Assembly (NCBI GenBank): GCA_017311315.1
Contig: CM029664.1
Location: 28,450,554 to 28,514,553, forward strand
Direction of reading: 5' to 3'
From: Dendrocalamus latiflorus
Lineage: Eukaryota; Streptophyta; Magnoliopsida; Poales; Poaceae
DNA length: 64,000 nucleotides
Of this stretch, positions 32,200 to 45,119 are shown in pieces. The notes under the pieces were generated by a model that was given only the letters and a program-made list of their open reading frames with translations, was not told where the DNA came from and searched no databases. The position numbers were made by a program, and so were the translations under genes. Position 1 is the first letter of the stretch. Each line of letters opens with the position of its first letter.

Positions 32200-32514
32200 G
32201 TCCTAAGAAACCAATCCAAGACGTCATCCTCAATCAAAGGCAAGAGGCTCATTATCCATCAAACCTCGATTGGCGTGCTTAGGAAGGGAATCATCAATCG
32301 AGCCTTTTTTTTCTCACACGGCAGCAACGCTGAGTCCGTGGTTTTCTCGATCAACTTGCCCTTCAACGCAAGTTACACAACGCATCAACAGACGCGGTGT
32401 CGCACGCGAAAATCGGTGGCTGGAAATACTATTTTTAGTCACGGTCAGCGAGCCTAAAGAATGTCTCTTCGGTTCTAGCACAACTCAACCGATCTGGTAA
32501 TACTTTTTCTCGCA
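32200..32514. other. Unassigned junction between element A and a Copia
   Basis: It contains short open stretches (for example with AKIGGWKYYF near 32400) but no domain I recognise. No LTR or primer site is visible before the gag at 32515, so the left side of the Copia has been lost here. Confidence 0.35.
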
Positions 32515-35500
32515 ATGCCAACCAACAATGTATTTTCTGAAATGCTTAAGTCTTGCAAATTAGATGGCTCAAATTTCACAGTTTAGAAAAGAAAAATCAT
32601 ATTTTTACTTTCTGCTGAAAATATAGATTATGTCATAGACAAAAACGAATCGGTAGAGCAAAAAAAGCCACTATTGAGGAAAACGAAAATTATGCAGAAG
32701 AATATGAGAATTAGACTAAGGATAATAAGAGAGCTAGGATTTTTACGTTGGGATCAATGACTGATTCTTTGGCTACTAAATATGAGGGTGAACAGAATGT
32801 GCGGAAAATAATACGCAGTCTGGAATATGATTTTGGTGAAGTATCTCTTATTAAAGTTCTTAATCTTGTTAATCGCTTTCTCTCTACTAAGATGGCTAAC
32901 AACACTTTAATTAATGAGCATCCCAATAAACTTTGTGTTTTAGCAGAGGAATTAAAATATGCTGGCTATCCTTTTTCTGAAGAAGTGCAGGTCATGGTTG
33001 TTCTAAACTCTTTGCCAAATTCATGGGAACAATTTAAGATATCTTTTGTCATTCTCGAAGGATACTCAATATGCACACTCTGAGACATCATTTGCTTATG
33101 AAAGAAGATAGAAAACTCTCTCAGAGAAAGGAAAGAAATACTTCTGAGGTACACCTTGGGGAGGAAAAAGGCAATAATAAGAGGAATTGGCAAAAAAGGA
33201 AATCTACTGGTGATTTGAGAGAAGCTTAAGAAGAAACGCGATCGGGATGTTCGTGGAAATTATAACTTAGTTCAAAGGAATGAAAAGTACAAGAATTTCA
33301 AGTGTCACAACTGTGGTTAGTGTGGGCATTTTAGGTTGATTGCAGAAAAAAGAAGAAGTAGAATAAGCAAAGGAAACAAAACAATCAACCAGTTGAGCAT
33401 AAAAGGTAATTCTTTGCTTAACGGTATGTCTAATATTTTTATATGCACTGAATCTTTACTTACTACTACTTTTCTAAATAGAAATTTCACTTCTATGCAA
33501 ACAATTCAAAGGGGAAATAGATATATCTTCTTTGGTACTAATGCTAAAGCGGATATACTTAGAATTGAAAATTATGTCCTAAAACTTCCCAATGGAAGAA
33601 CATTATTATTACATGACACTTTATATTTACCTAGCATGAGAATAAATATAATTTCTATTGCTCAGTTAGAATCTACTGGTTAAAACATACTATTTGAAAA
33701 AGGAAGAGTTAAAATATTGCTCAATGAAAAATTAGTGCATACTAGAACTCATCATGATGGTCTTTATTTTCTTGATAACTTATTAAATGATGACAATATT
33801 GATTACTTAGTTGCGAAAATAATTCCATAGTGAGGAATACTAACGATAGGAGCACATACTCAGAGTCATATTTATGGCATTTATGACTTGGTCACATATC
33901 TAAAAATAGAATTAAGAGGCTTATTAATTTTGGAATTCTGCACTTTAAGTGAGAGGATTTTGGTATTTGTGATGTATGTATAATGGGTAAGATGACCCGT
34001 GTGCCTTTTCCAAAGGTGAAAAGATCTAATGAATCTCTTGCCATTATTCATTCTGATATTTATGGTGAAATATCTACTCCCATTAGAGGTCAAAAGATTT
34101 ATTTTATCACATTCATTGATGATTATTCTAAATTTGGATATGTGTATCTTCTTAAACAAAAGTCGGAAGGTTTTGATATGTTCAAGACATTTAAAACTAA
34201 GGTGGAAAATTAATTAAATAGAAAGATCAAAGTTTTAAGAATTGATCGTGGAGGAGAATACACTTTGGGAATATTAAATAATCTCTATAAAGAGCATGGA
34301 ATTATTCATCATTATACCATACCTTACACTCCACAACAAAATAGCGTTGCTAAAAGGAGGAATAAAACACTAATGGATATGGTTAGGCCTATGATGGCTC
34401 ATTCAGATCTTCCTTGAACTTTTTGGAGGAGGCTTTACATACTGCTATTTATTTGCTAAATTATTCATCATCTAAGGCTGTAATAGTCACTCCTAATGAG
34501 TTGTAGAGTGAAAGAAAAATTATAGCCTAAAAGCACACTAGGAATTTGTTATTGGTTATTCTTTGGAATTTAAAGAGTACAAGTTTTTTGATACAGAAAA
34601 AGGATAAAGTGGTGGAAAGTAGGAATGTAATACTTTTATATCTAAACACATATTGTCATGCTAAGTGGGCATAGGTGAAATTATTGTCAACTCCATAAAA
34701 ATATAAATGGATACATCTGGTATTAATTCTCATACCGAAGGAGATTCTGCTCCTGAAGGAAATACAAATCAAACTTCCAACACTAACATGCTTAGGAAAA
34801 GTGGGAGAAATTTAAGTACACCCCAATATCTAGATGATTATTATTTGTTCTTGGGGAAGTTCACTCTAAAAATTTTAGATTTAGAGGAAGAACCAAAACT
34901 CTGGGTGGAAGCAGTGTGGGAAGAATTAAACTCGATGAAGAGGATTAAAGTTTGGGAACTTGTTGATCTACCAAACAATTGCAAGTCCATAGGTTGTAAA
35001 TATTTTTTTAAAGAAAATTGAATGCAGTGGTTTTAGTGAAAAATTATAAGACTAGACTTATTGTTAAAGGCTTTACACAAAGGAAATGTATTGACTTTGT
35101 AGAAACTTTACACAAAGAGAAGGTATTGACTTTGTGAAAACTTTTTTCTCCTGTTGCTAAATTTACTGCAATTTGTATTATTAGTGCTTTGACAGCTTCT
35201 TGTGATCTTGAACTCCACCAAATGGATGTTGAAATTGCCTTTCTTAATAGTCTTTTAGAGGAGGAAATATATATGAAATAGCTAGAAGGTTTTGGAGAAA
35301 AAGGAAATGAAAATAAGGTTTGCAAGTTGAATAAATCAATTTATGGTCTTAAACAAGTTTCATGTCAATGGTATATTCTATTTGATAATGCTACCATGTC
35401 ATATGGGTTTTCAATGATGAAAGGTGATCATTGCATATATACAAAAGTTATGGGAAAATATTTTATCATATTGTCTTTATATGTCGATGATATTCTCATT

Positions 35501-35721
35501 GCTTCTAATGATAAAAATACATTGATGGAAGTGAAAGCTTGGTTGCCTTCTAAATTTGATATGAAAGATATGGAGAACGCTTCCTATATTTTAGGAGTGG
35601 AAATACATAGATATCAGAATAAAAGGTTTTTTGGGTTGTCCCAAAAGGTATACCTTGAAAGTGTTTTAAACGATTTTCTATGGAATATAGTAAACCTGTT
35701 AATGCACCTATTGTGAAGGGA

Positions 35722-35726
35722 ACTAT
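35722..35726 (+). repeat. Target-site duplication (left) of the 4-kb solo LTR
   Basis: ACTAT, repeated exactly at 39752-39756. Confidence 0.85.
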
Positions 35727-38700
35727 TGTCAGACCCGGATTTTTCAATCCAAAATCTCCTGTGAAACCACTGCACTATTCCCTAGATCAGTAGATAGTGC
35801 TCACAGGTACATTGCTGCATCATTTCATACATCGCATGAATCACATCCACACATAATAATATTACATGGCTGAGTTTGAATTATAGCACGTCGGGCAATA
35901 GTTTTACATAAGGGCCTGATCAGGCCAAATGTTCTCATTACAAAAGTATAACAGCGGAAGCAAAAGCAAGGTAGACTTTTAATCCATAGGCAGCGACTGG
36001 GGGTAAATATGTGCCATATGATTATTACCCAAGTTAGGGCAATAATGATAGGCACACTATACCATAGTCTATCTACTTAGGACTTAAAACACGTAAGAGG
36101 CGCCCTAGTTCTCGGCGTTGTTCCCTCCTTCTGCAGCGGGGGCATCTTCATATGCATAGTGATCTGGGGCTCCTGAATCTGATTTTGGTAATATGAGTGT
36201 GAGCACAAACCACCGTGCTCAGCGAGCCAATACACAACATGCAATTAGGTAGTATGCAGGGATTAACAAGAGAAGGCTGAGGCTATTTTATTTGCCAAGA
36301 TTTGCTGTTTGGAATATAGTATACTTAGAAAATCCCTATGACCTAGCAGTTTGGACTAAATTGAAAAATGTGTATCAAAATGCTTTATTACCATTGATCT
36401 AAAGGCCATCCACCTTTACATGGTCTCCAAACCATATGCTATACCTTCAGCGTTATAGCCGCTTACATTACCACTGGGACAACGCCCAGGTCAACACCCA
36501 TTTGGGCTTCCCACTGTCCTTCATTTCCCATTCCATGATTCAAAAATTTGTGAAATAGAACTATATCTAGTTAAGTTCCCATGTCCGCCCTTGACCGTGG
36601 GCACGTCTATTCGAATAGTTTTGACTCTGCAGAGTTTGCACACTTTACCCACAAGAGATAGTTTACTCGTTGCCCCACACGATTCCTTAGACCTGTGGTT
36701 GAGCAAGCTATCACAGTAACCGTTCAAAGTACCTCGCCCCTTCCATCATCTCACCCTATGGGTCGCTCCCACTTGCGGTGGGTCCCATACGTTGTGCGGG
36801 ATGTTCCCCTCCTATGCGTCTAGCAGCTGGCTTCCCGTACTGCTAGCACGCCGCAGGAGAACTTCACTCACTAAGAGTGTCCCATTCAAGCCGTCACCCA
36901 GAATCGCTACTTGCACTATCACTTCTCCTCCACCGATAATGATGATTTTCGGGGTCCAGTAAATTTACTAGGCCAAGTTGTACTTGTTTTACGCGGGAGG
37001 TCATGACAAGATTCAGTCCTTAGAGTTATCTGGGCGGTTCTACCACAAACCACACTCTCGTGCACCCTTGCACCATACCCCCGAACCATCCGCCCAGATA
37101 ATTAAGCAATTTGAGGTTTTTGGGAATGTAAAATAATCATATCCAACATACACCAGTCATTACCATCATGACTGCCCAACCAAATTTTCTCATGATTAAA
37201 AGTGATGCTCGGGTGCTCTTGCGCCCACAACTATCTAAGCAAGACTAAGCATGGCATATATTTACAGACTTATTTTTCAAAAGGTTATTACCTATAGTTT
37301 TACTAGGGTGACAAGGTTCACATAATCAATATTCCGAAGATGGCATTATTATCTAGCTCTTTACTGGGCGTGTATCTAGGGTAGTGAAAATCAAGCGTAT
37401 ACCTTAGCACATAAAATAACAGCATGCAATTGATAATTTAAACAAAAGTAAAGTGCAAAAATTGTAGGCTCAATATGATCAAAGTATTGACTCACCTTGA
37501 TCACAGTGGGTTGGTTCTTAGTTGTCTTGAGCTTCTAGAGCTACTGCCTCGGCTTCTTCTTCCTGAGCCTCGTACACTATTTTTTAACGTGCGCGAAAAT
37601 TTGGATAAAAAGGTAATCAGCAAACCAAATAAACATTTAGCAGAAAATCCAAATAACTCAAATTTCAGATTTTTGTTTCACTAGGTAGACATGGGATTTG
37701 GACAAATTTAGAGATTTGTTTCATTTGCTTCGGTGCTAGAATACTCCCACTACAAATATAAGTTCAATCATAGTCATTTTTATGCAATATACTCTTTTAT
37801 TATATTGAGTATCGCAGCCTATGGCTGGTGGTTGAGTGTTCACATTATTTAGTGGAAAAGGTTTATCCTAGGCACTAGGATAATATTTTATGGCTTAACT
37901 TGGCAAATAGTTAATTTCGACCTCATGTTCTAATATGCAAAGATTCATGATTTATGGTTTAGTAACCTTTTATTTGATGGGTTATCATTTCTCATGAGAA
38001 TTTACTCTAATTATACTCCTACCAATTCTTTTTAATTGCTACGAATTTAAAAGGGTTATTCATTATATATACACATATATACATATATGGACATGTGTAT
38101 ATATATAATTAATTTTCCGGCACATGATAACTAACCATAATCAAAGGTCCCTAATATACTTTTAGTTAGAAGTTGTAGGAATTAATACACAAGGTTAAAA
38201 GGATATTAGCTACTACATGTGACAATTTAATGTATGTTTAAGCATTCATTAGATTTATTTACTCCCTCACCCAATTTTTCATCCCTACTAAACCATTTCT
38301 TGCTTTCCTACTCCTTTGGCTGGATTACTAGTGCACAGTAGCACAAAAAAATAATTTCGCCAAAAACCCACCTCGGCGCTGCGGAGCGGAGGCTCGAACG
38401 CGCGCGGCCGAGGCAAGTTTTTGGACCGACGCTGCTAGCCAGGGGATCTCTCAAGTGTTACCTGCTTATATAAGGCGCAAGTAGTAGTTGTGTTATGCAG
38501 TAGCAGTGGCCGGGGCAGAGGAGGCCGAAGGCGAGAAAACCACGGTGGTGCGGCGGACGGTGGTTGCCGGAGGGTCAGGGTGGCGGCCCAAAATGGGTTG
38601 CCAGTGTCACGAAGAGTCTGCCGGTGGGGTCGACGGCGGACGGGGGGTGCCGGAGTAGGGCCGGCGGCGTGCCACGGCGGCGGTCCAGGGAAAAGGTCGT

Positions 38701-39751
38701 CGCTGGCGAGCTGCAGGCCCGGGGAGGCTCGGCCAAGCGCTCGGTTGACTTCACGGGGTGCCTAGGATGGTGTGGGAGCTGGGAATTGGAAAATGGTGGC
38801 TCGGCTTGGGGAAATCGCTCCGCGGCCGGCGGTGAAGGGGAGGAGGGGCGCTAGTGAGAAGGATGGCTAGGGGTCAATTGGAGCCTAGGGGAGGAAGAGG
38901 GAGCTCGGGCGGTGCACATGGGAGTCTCGGCCGGGGTTTTATAGAAGGGGAAAATGGCGCGCGGCGAGGAGGGCAGGTGGCCGGGGTATGGTGGCGACAG
39001 TTGCGCGGTGTGGCTACAGTGGCGACGATGGGAAGTGGCAGGGCTGATGCAAGCGGCATGGAGGGCGCGTGCGCGAGCCGACCGTGGTCTGGCGCCCTGC
39101 AACTGATGCGGAGGATGACCGGGGCCGGACTACGGCGTGGGCGGTGACGGCAGTGAAGGAGGGGATGGGAGCTGGTGGCCGTAGGGGTGACATGGCTTGA
39201 GGTGGCGCGGGCCCCTGGATGACGTGCGCGGAGTGGAGTCGGCACCCTGCAGTCTGAAGGGTGGCGCGCCGTGCGGGGCTGCCTGAGTGCGGGGGTCTTC
39301 GGCCCCTGGTCTGAAGGCACGCACGAGGCGGGGGAAGGAGACAGGGGCGCGAGGGTGGGCACTGGGCTAGCTAGCTGGCTGGCTGGGCCGGTCTGGCCGG
39401 CTGGCCAACCCATTCCTCCTCTCTTCTTTTTTTATATTTATTTATTTCTATAGGGCTATGTATATTTCTATAGGGCTATGTTCATGCACATTTTTTAGGT
39501 ATAATTCCTTTGCCCTCATTTATTTATTACTATTATTCTGATATCTTTTTATTTTTATTATCTCTCTATATCTTCCTGTACTTATTTATTTTTAGGTTTC
39601 CCTCATGTTTCTTTTTGTTTTGTATTTTTCCTTAGTAAGATCTTAGGCCAAAATCCAAGAAAACTTCAGCAGGGTTTAAACACCAAACATTTATACTCAA
39701 AACAATTTGGGACTTACATAATTCTCCAAATCCAATTTCTAGGGTGTCACA
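35727..39751 (-). mobile_element. Solo Gypsy LTR (Tekay-like), 4.0 kb, inside the Copia
   Basis: On the plus strand it begins TGTCAGACCC and ends GGGTGTCACA; read on the minus strand it is TGTGACACCC...GGGTCTGACA. A perfect ACTAT duplication flanks it. Around 36590-36660 it carries, in reverse, the same block (TCTTGTGGGTAAAG, CTATTCGAATAG, GTGCCCACGGTCAAGG) found in the LTRs at 47973 and 55897, so it belongs to a related chromodomain Gypsy group. The GC-rich part at 38370-39400 and a minus-strand TATA box are the promoter half. There is no internal region, so it is solo. Confidence 0.85.
38936..38944 (-). promoter_or_regulatory. TATA box of the solo Gypsy LTR
   Basis: CTATAAAAC on the minus strand, in front of the GC-rich leader, comparable in position to the CTATAAATA of the LTR at 47973. 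Confidence 0.5.
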
Positions 39752-40367
39752 ACTATACTCAATGAGGAATTAAGTCGAAATAACCCTGAGGAAAAAGCTA
39801 AAATGAATTGGATTTCTTATTCTTTAGCTTTAGAATGTCTTATATATGCTATATTATTCACACGATCTAACCTTAGCTACGCCCTTGGAATTCTTAGTGG
39901 ATATCAAAAGAAACCTGGGGAACAACACTGGAATTAAATCAAATATGTATTGTGTTATGTCAAAAGAATATATGCATTATTCATTATATTTTGATGACCA
40001 TAATCTTCAACTGCAAGGTTATTCTTATGCTGATTAGCAAATGGCTTCTAGTTATCTATTTATTTTGGCGGGAGGTATTATTTCTTAGTGTAGCAGGAAA
40101 CATGATACAATTGCTCATTTTACTATGGAAACTGAATACATTGCTGCATCTGAAGTAGTAAAGGAAATTGTATAGCTAAGGAAATATCTTGTATTATTTA
40201 AGGTCGTGGAAAGTGCATCACAACCTATCACTTATTTCAAAGTAAAAGTAAACACATTGAAGGAAGATCTACTGACTAAGTCAATTAGTCAGGAATTATT
40301 TTCTAAGCATGATTAAAGACATGGGACTTCAGTTTGTTGATTGAAATATTTTCAGCCAAGTGGGAGA

Positions 40368-41026
40368 TGTTAGGATTTTTATGTGCCTTTCAATATTTAT
40401 TATGGTTATTGTCTATTTTACTCAATGCGGAATTATTCATATTATTGATGCAAATGATAGGGAATATTTTGATACGGAATTTAACTCGAGGTGTTGAAGA
40501 CGGTTGTGCTGGAATATGGTAGGCATTTTTATTGAGATCAACTCTACTAGAATTTGATATGCATGCATTTGTTTAATCCGGGCACAGCACATAACATAAT
40601 AGCTGGGTTTGTTTTGCAGGATCAGCTCTGCTGGTTGTTGACCCACATGATCAGATTGGAATTGATCTCATAAACAATCTGATCATGGCGCATGACTCAC
40701 ACATGTGTGCTTTGGACTAATATATTTTAGACTCATAAAACTGGGCTGTTTGATTGTAGTTGGTGACATAGTTTAGGAGTCTCATGGGATACCAAAAACA
40801 GGGGGTCACTTTATAATACCTGGAAGTGGAGTCTATAAATAGGTCCCTACCCTCTAGCCTCATTATGCATTGTGAGCGGCACCACAGATAAGGCAGAGGA
40901 ATAGAGAGTAGACCAAAAAGTCTCTATAGAATCAATCTAGGGTTTAGAGAAAACCCAACAACCTATTCAGGTCTAGCTCAAACATCTGTCCTATCAAGTG
41001 TCAACACTTATTATTGTCCCATAACA
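40368..41026 (+). repeat. 3' LTR of the decayed Copia
   Basis: TGTTAGGATTTTTATG...CCCATAACA, 659 bp, directly after a purine tract AAGTGGGAGA. Contains GTCTATAAATAGG, a TATA box, near 40830. The 5' partner was not found. Confidence 0.8.
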
Positions 41027-41089
41027 ATTGCACTTGTCATGTTACTTGCTTGAGGCAATACTATGGTACATGCTTTTGCTTTTATATAA

Positions 41090-41486
41090 TAACAACCATA
41101 TTAGCGGGGGAAACGCTGCGCCCCCGCTCGCCCACGTCACCCCGCCCGCGTTCCCCGGCCGGCGCGTGGCGGGGAATTTGGCGTACGGTCGGGAAAGGTG
41201 ATTTCCTCGTGTTTTCCGGAAATTACGTAAAGGTCCTTTTTTCTCGCGAAAAGGTCCCTGCAAGTTTTTTTTTAAAAAAATTTTGATAGCGCCCCGCGGG
41301 TTTACAAAATTACGAATAGGCCCTTATTTTTTTGCAAAAAAACCCCTGCACTCTCCTTTTATTGCGAAAAGGCCCTTGATTTTTTTTCAAAAAAAACCGC
41401 GCTTTCTTTTTTCTGCGCATTTTCGTCTCTTTTACTTCGGTCTACACGGTGGCTGGCGTGGCGTTGCGCCACGCCTACGTGGCTAG
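41090..41486 (+). mobile_element. Non-autonomous Helitron, 3' end clear, 5' end approximate
   Basis: The 3' terminus has a perfect 9-bp hairpin (GGCGTGGCG, loop TTG, CGCCACGCC; 41455-41475), then seven bases and CTAG, followed by T, which is the textbook Helitron end. The body is unusual: GC-rich near TAGCGGGGGAAACGCTGCGC, followed by alternating poly-A/T with 'aggcccttgattttt' type repeats. The expected 5' TC was not located with certainty. Confidence 0.65.
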
Positions 41487-42780
41487 TTATATTAAGTCAT
41501 GGTTCCTTTGTAACTGTCACTGTTTTCGGTACTACTATAGCCCTTCAGATTCTTTTATATTGATTTTGGAATATGTCTTGCTATATTATGGTGCTTCAAC
41601 TGTCCTATTTCATTTACCTAAGAGATAGTGCCATTAAAAGTGTTTTGGCTGCAATAGAAAGTTTGAATGGTATTTGCATTGATCAGTTTTACTACCTGTA
41701 CATTGATTGATGTGTTCTTCAACCTCAACTCTTTTTCTCCGTCTATGTTCTTTGTTGAGGACCTTTGTTTATTCCCTCTGAAAATTGTGCGTGCCTATTG
41801 TACACTGGAGAAAACAGAGTAAAACAATTTAATTATTTGAAATACTTTACTTCTTGTGAGGTGATAACTGGGTATGGGCCGTCGCCTGGAAGTGAGAGCA
41901 GGTGAGGAGCTAGAGGCGCAGAAGTGAGGGCTAGAGGTGCACGAGTTAGGGTTGAGTGGGTGCGCGAGTGGCACCTGATACCCTTCGTTGCTGGGCTAGT
42001 GGACCAATGGGCTGGACATGTCTTCTTAATGGGCCAATACGTGTCCAAGGAGTATCCAATACGTATCCGAAATATTAATCATTTTTTTGCTCAGCAATAT
42101 TCCGACACGCCTAGGATACGTATCCATGCCGTGTTGGAGCCATGTCCGTGTCCGACACGGACAAAGAGCTTTTCAGACGTGTCCATGCATCATAGACGGC
42201 CATCGGCTGAGTGGAGAGGTGAAACAGGGGTGGCAGCAGATTCTTGAATGATGTCAATGACCAAGGGAGGTGGACGACCGAGAAGGGAAGGCGTAAAAGG
42301 CCAAGGAATTGCTAAATTGGGAAAGTTTTCAAATAAAACCGAAATTCAAACTAATTCAAACCCTTTTGAAATTTTTGGGATGTTTCAAGTTTTGTGCTGA
42401 CAGGAATAGTTGCTCACAAATTTGATATTTATTAATTAATTATTAGTACCTTGGTTTATTTTCGTACCGGCACCAAATATGAATAACAATAGCCAACATA
42501 AGATTTTTCTAAATAAATAAATAAAATAACAGCCAACAGAAGATCAGACTTAAGTGCTCTCTATGACCTTTGAAGACAGTGCTATGGTGTAACTTCTGTA
42601 ACGTACATGGTTAAAACTGAGTAAATTAATACATGAAATAACGTTAAATTACCATTCGGTTTCATCAAAGGTTTTTATTCTCACTAACATATAATTTGTT
42701 CATTTCAGAAATCACCTCTACAAATACCGGGGAGTTGGAGTGCTCACCAAACCAAATCTGGAGGGAGAAGAGCGTGAGAA
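41487..42780. other. Region upstream of the annexin gene
   Basis: 41487-41870 is AT-rich with no feature. 42020-42190 holds a repeat with many ACGTATCC and GTCCGTGTCCGACACGGAC-like palindromic motifs common in grass intergenic DNA. 42300-42720 is the presumed annexin promoter, with no convincing TATA box; the leader ends GGGAGAAGAGCGTGAGAA just before the ATG. Confidence 0.4.
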
Positions 42781-44487
42781 ATGGCAACGATAACTGTTCC
42801 GCAAGTTGTCCCTTCGCCCGCTGAAGATGCTGATGCGCTCATGAAGGCTTTTGAAGGTTATATTATCTTGAGTATTCGATCTTTCACTGTTTTGTTTATG
42901 GCTTTATGCTAATGTAATAGGTTCAAATGTTTGACATAACCTCGCAAAAAACAATATCTTTATCATAAATTTCTGTTTGAATATAAAAGTATCTTCAGGA
43001 GATCTAATGTTTAAAGTAAGTCTGTTGAATATCACCCTTATGGCCATTTTATTTTGGATCTTGCTTGAGTATATGGGTGGAACTGGATTTCAATTCAAAT
43101 GTGCACATGACATCAATATCTTCTGTGTATCGAGATGACTGAAAAGTACTTGTTTAGTTATTTGGTAGTAACACTGTTTTCCCTTAATCTGGATTGAAGC
43201 ACAATCTTTTCCCTTTGTGTTTCTCCCTAGGAATATTTGTAATGATTTTATTAACTTTTTGTGGGTCAGGATGGGGCACTGACGAGCAGGCAGTGATAAC
43301 CATATTAGCTCATCGGGACGCGACTCAGAGGAAGCAGATTAGGCTGGCGTATGAGCAGAATTACAACGAGGGCCTCATCCAGCGACTCCAGTCAGAACTT
43401 TCTGGTGATTTTGAGGTGCCAAACATGTTCAGAAACACGCCAAAAATATTCAGATTAGTTCCATTTTTCTGAATGAACTTAAGTGAGTTTCTTCGTCAAC
43501 TACATTTGGTTACAGAGAGCAATGTACCATTGGATTCTTGACCCTGTCGAGAGGCAGGCCTTGATGGCGAACGCTGCAACAAAATGCATCCACGAAGAAT
43601 ATCCTGTCATTGTAGAGATCGCATGCGCAAACTCATCCACTGAGCTTCTACAAGTGAAGCAAGCCTACCATGCCCTCTACAAGTGCTCCCTGGAGGAAGA
43701 TATCGCTGCTCGTGCCACTGCAAATCTTCGTAGTGTATGTTTGTAGAAGATTTGTATTTTCTGTTTCTCGTCCTTCAGCAAACTAAAAATCTTTCTTTGT
43801 TGCCTTCAGCTTTTGCTTGCTCTAGTGAGCACTTTCAGGTATGATGGCGACGAGGTGAACAACGGATTAGCTAAATCAGAGGCAAAGATTATCCATGAGG
43901 CTGTAATAAATGGCACAATGGATCACGAGGAGCTCATTAGGATTGTGGGCACTAGAAGCAAAGCACAACTCAAAGCCACATTTAATTGCTTCAGAGATGA
44001 GCACGGTACTACCATCACCAAGGTCAGCCAGATAACCAACGCCATTCAACTTAACTTCTTCAGGCTTTGTATTAGGTGGTTTAACACCTGTTTCGATCAC
44101 CAGGCCCTGCTACATGGAACTGATTCCACAGGCTACTCGCACGCACTGCAAACCGCAGTGAGGTGCATTACTGATGCAAACAAGTATTTTGTGAAGGTGA
44201 GGATGAGCTAAGCATGAAATAGACTTTAAGTGCGGGAGGTGTCGTCGATCTTGAACTGAGTTGGAGATGCTTTTGACATCTGCACGCAGGTTCTAAGGAA
44301 TGCAATGCACAAGTCAGGGACCGATGAGGACAGCCTAACCCGGGTGGTCGTGATGCACGCAGAGAAGGACCTGAAGGCCATCAAGGACAAGTTCCAGAAG
44401 AGGGTCTCGGTTACCTTAGAGCAAGCCATCGCCAAGGATACCTCTGGTGACTACAAGAGCTTCATCATGGCTCTTGTTGGGAGCTAA
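42781..44487 (+). CDS. Annexin (plant annexin, RJ4/D2-like)
   Basis: Six exons with GT...AG introns: 42781-42856, 43270-43415, 43516-43734, 43810-44022, 44104-44196 and 44290-44487. They total 945 nt, 314 residues, normal for plant annexins (about 315). The ATG gives MATITVPQVVPSPAEDADAL. Four annexin repeats are visible. Repeat 1 has the type-II calcium site GWGTDE with its acidic partner in LSGDFE. Repeat 4 has SGTDEDSLTR and ends KDTSGDYKSFIMALVGS. Repeats 2 and 3 lack the G-x-GT loop, as usual in plants. Annexins bind acidic phospholipids in a calcium-dependent way, at the plasma and endomembranes, in secretion and stress signalling. The first intron is the longest (413 bp). No frame break or transposon lies in the gene. 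Confidence 0.95.
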
Positions 44488-44933
44488 TGAACCATCCAAG
44501 AGTTGATCTCCATAATTATGTCTTCCCTATATATTGCAGTATCTAAATAATGTTTAGTTCGTCCTTTTATTTGAGAATCCGGCTGCATTGGTAGTCATAT
44601 TTTGGTGCAGAGCAGTAGATTCATATATATATGCTCTGCAGGTGCTGTCTCAGAGCTACCTTTTAAATTTAATTTGCTACTGAAAGGTTGAGCAATAACA
44701 AAATTTTCAAGATTGAGTTGATTATAGTAGTATCAATGTAAAGGTAGTGTACTGCAATTATTCTTCTTTAAGAATTCATGTTTAATTCCTACCTATTTGT
44801 TCTCCTTTTTCTCGGAAATAACAGAAAAACAAAAACTATGAGAAAATCGAGAAACTACTGTGAAAAAATGAGCCTTATGGCACTCTGATTTGCACCATCG
44901 AGTCAATCCCTGTTAGGGGCCTACATCACTGTC
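44488..44933. other. Annexin 3' flank
   Basis: AT-rich, with TAAATAATG near 44547 as a possible polyadenylation signal. Nothing else recognised. Confidence 0.4.
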
Positions 44934-45119
44934 ACAAATGAGAGAGTGGAATATTTGGAGCAACCACGTAATGAATAGAATGAAAAACCAAAAGTTACAT
45001 ATATAGATCATGCTAGGCAAGTGAAAAGGCAAGTGTGAAACCATACTAGGAGGTGAGGGAGCAATGTGAAACCATACCATGCCTTAAGTATGGGCCAGGA
45101 ACCGAGGCATCTAACACCC

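Larger units (their letters stand above)
26640..32200 (+). mobile_element. Mutator-like element A (transposase plus PMD gene)
   Basis: An AT-rich leader (26640-27310) with repeated TTAGTTAA/GAAATTAG motifs precedes a MURA-type transposase pseudogene, its 3' region (29820-30230) and a PMD gene (30231-32190). From 26740 to about 30230 it aligns with element B (59800-62430). Terminal inverted repeats and the 9-bp duplication were not found, so both ends are approximate; the right end may be cut by the Copia starting at about 32515. Confidence 0.8.
32515..40367 (+). pseudogene. Decayed Copia gag-pol, split by a solo LTR
   Basis: Gag (MPTNNVFSEMLKSCKLDGSNF, then LVNRFLSTKMANN and LNSLPNSWEQF) starts at 32515. 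A knuckle with a stop in it (KCHNCG-stop-CGHF) is at 33300. The protease region is poorly preserved. Integrase follows (ITFIDDYSKFGYVYLL, LRIDRGGEY, TPQQNSVA; 34000-34400). RT (YGLKQVSCQWY, LYVDDILIAS) spans 34900-35720, then after the insertion at 35727-39751 RNase H (39757-40340). There are numerous stops and shifts throughout. AT-rich codon use differs from both other plus-strand Copias. It is much older than the nested elements at 13621-25163. Confidence 0.88.

Noticed and set aside
38490..39453. GC-rich open frames on both strands
   Set aside because: Inside the solo Gypsy LTR (35727-39751), the equivalent of the GC-rich promoter block of the related LTR.
42120..42165. Near-palindromic GTCCGTGTCCGACACGGAC as a transposon end
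   Set aside because: Common in grass intergenic repeats; no matching second end or target duplication was found.
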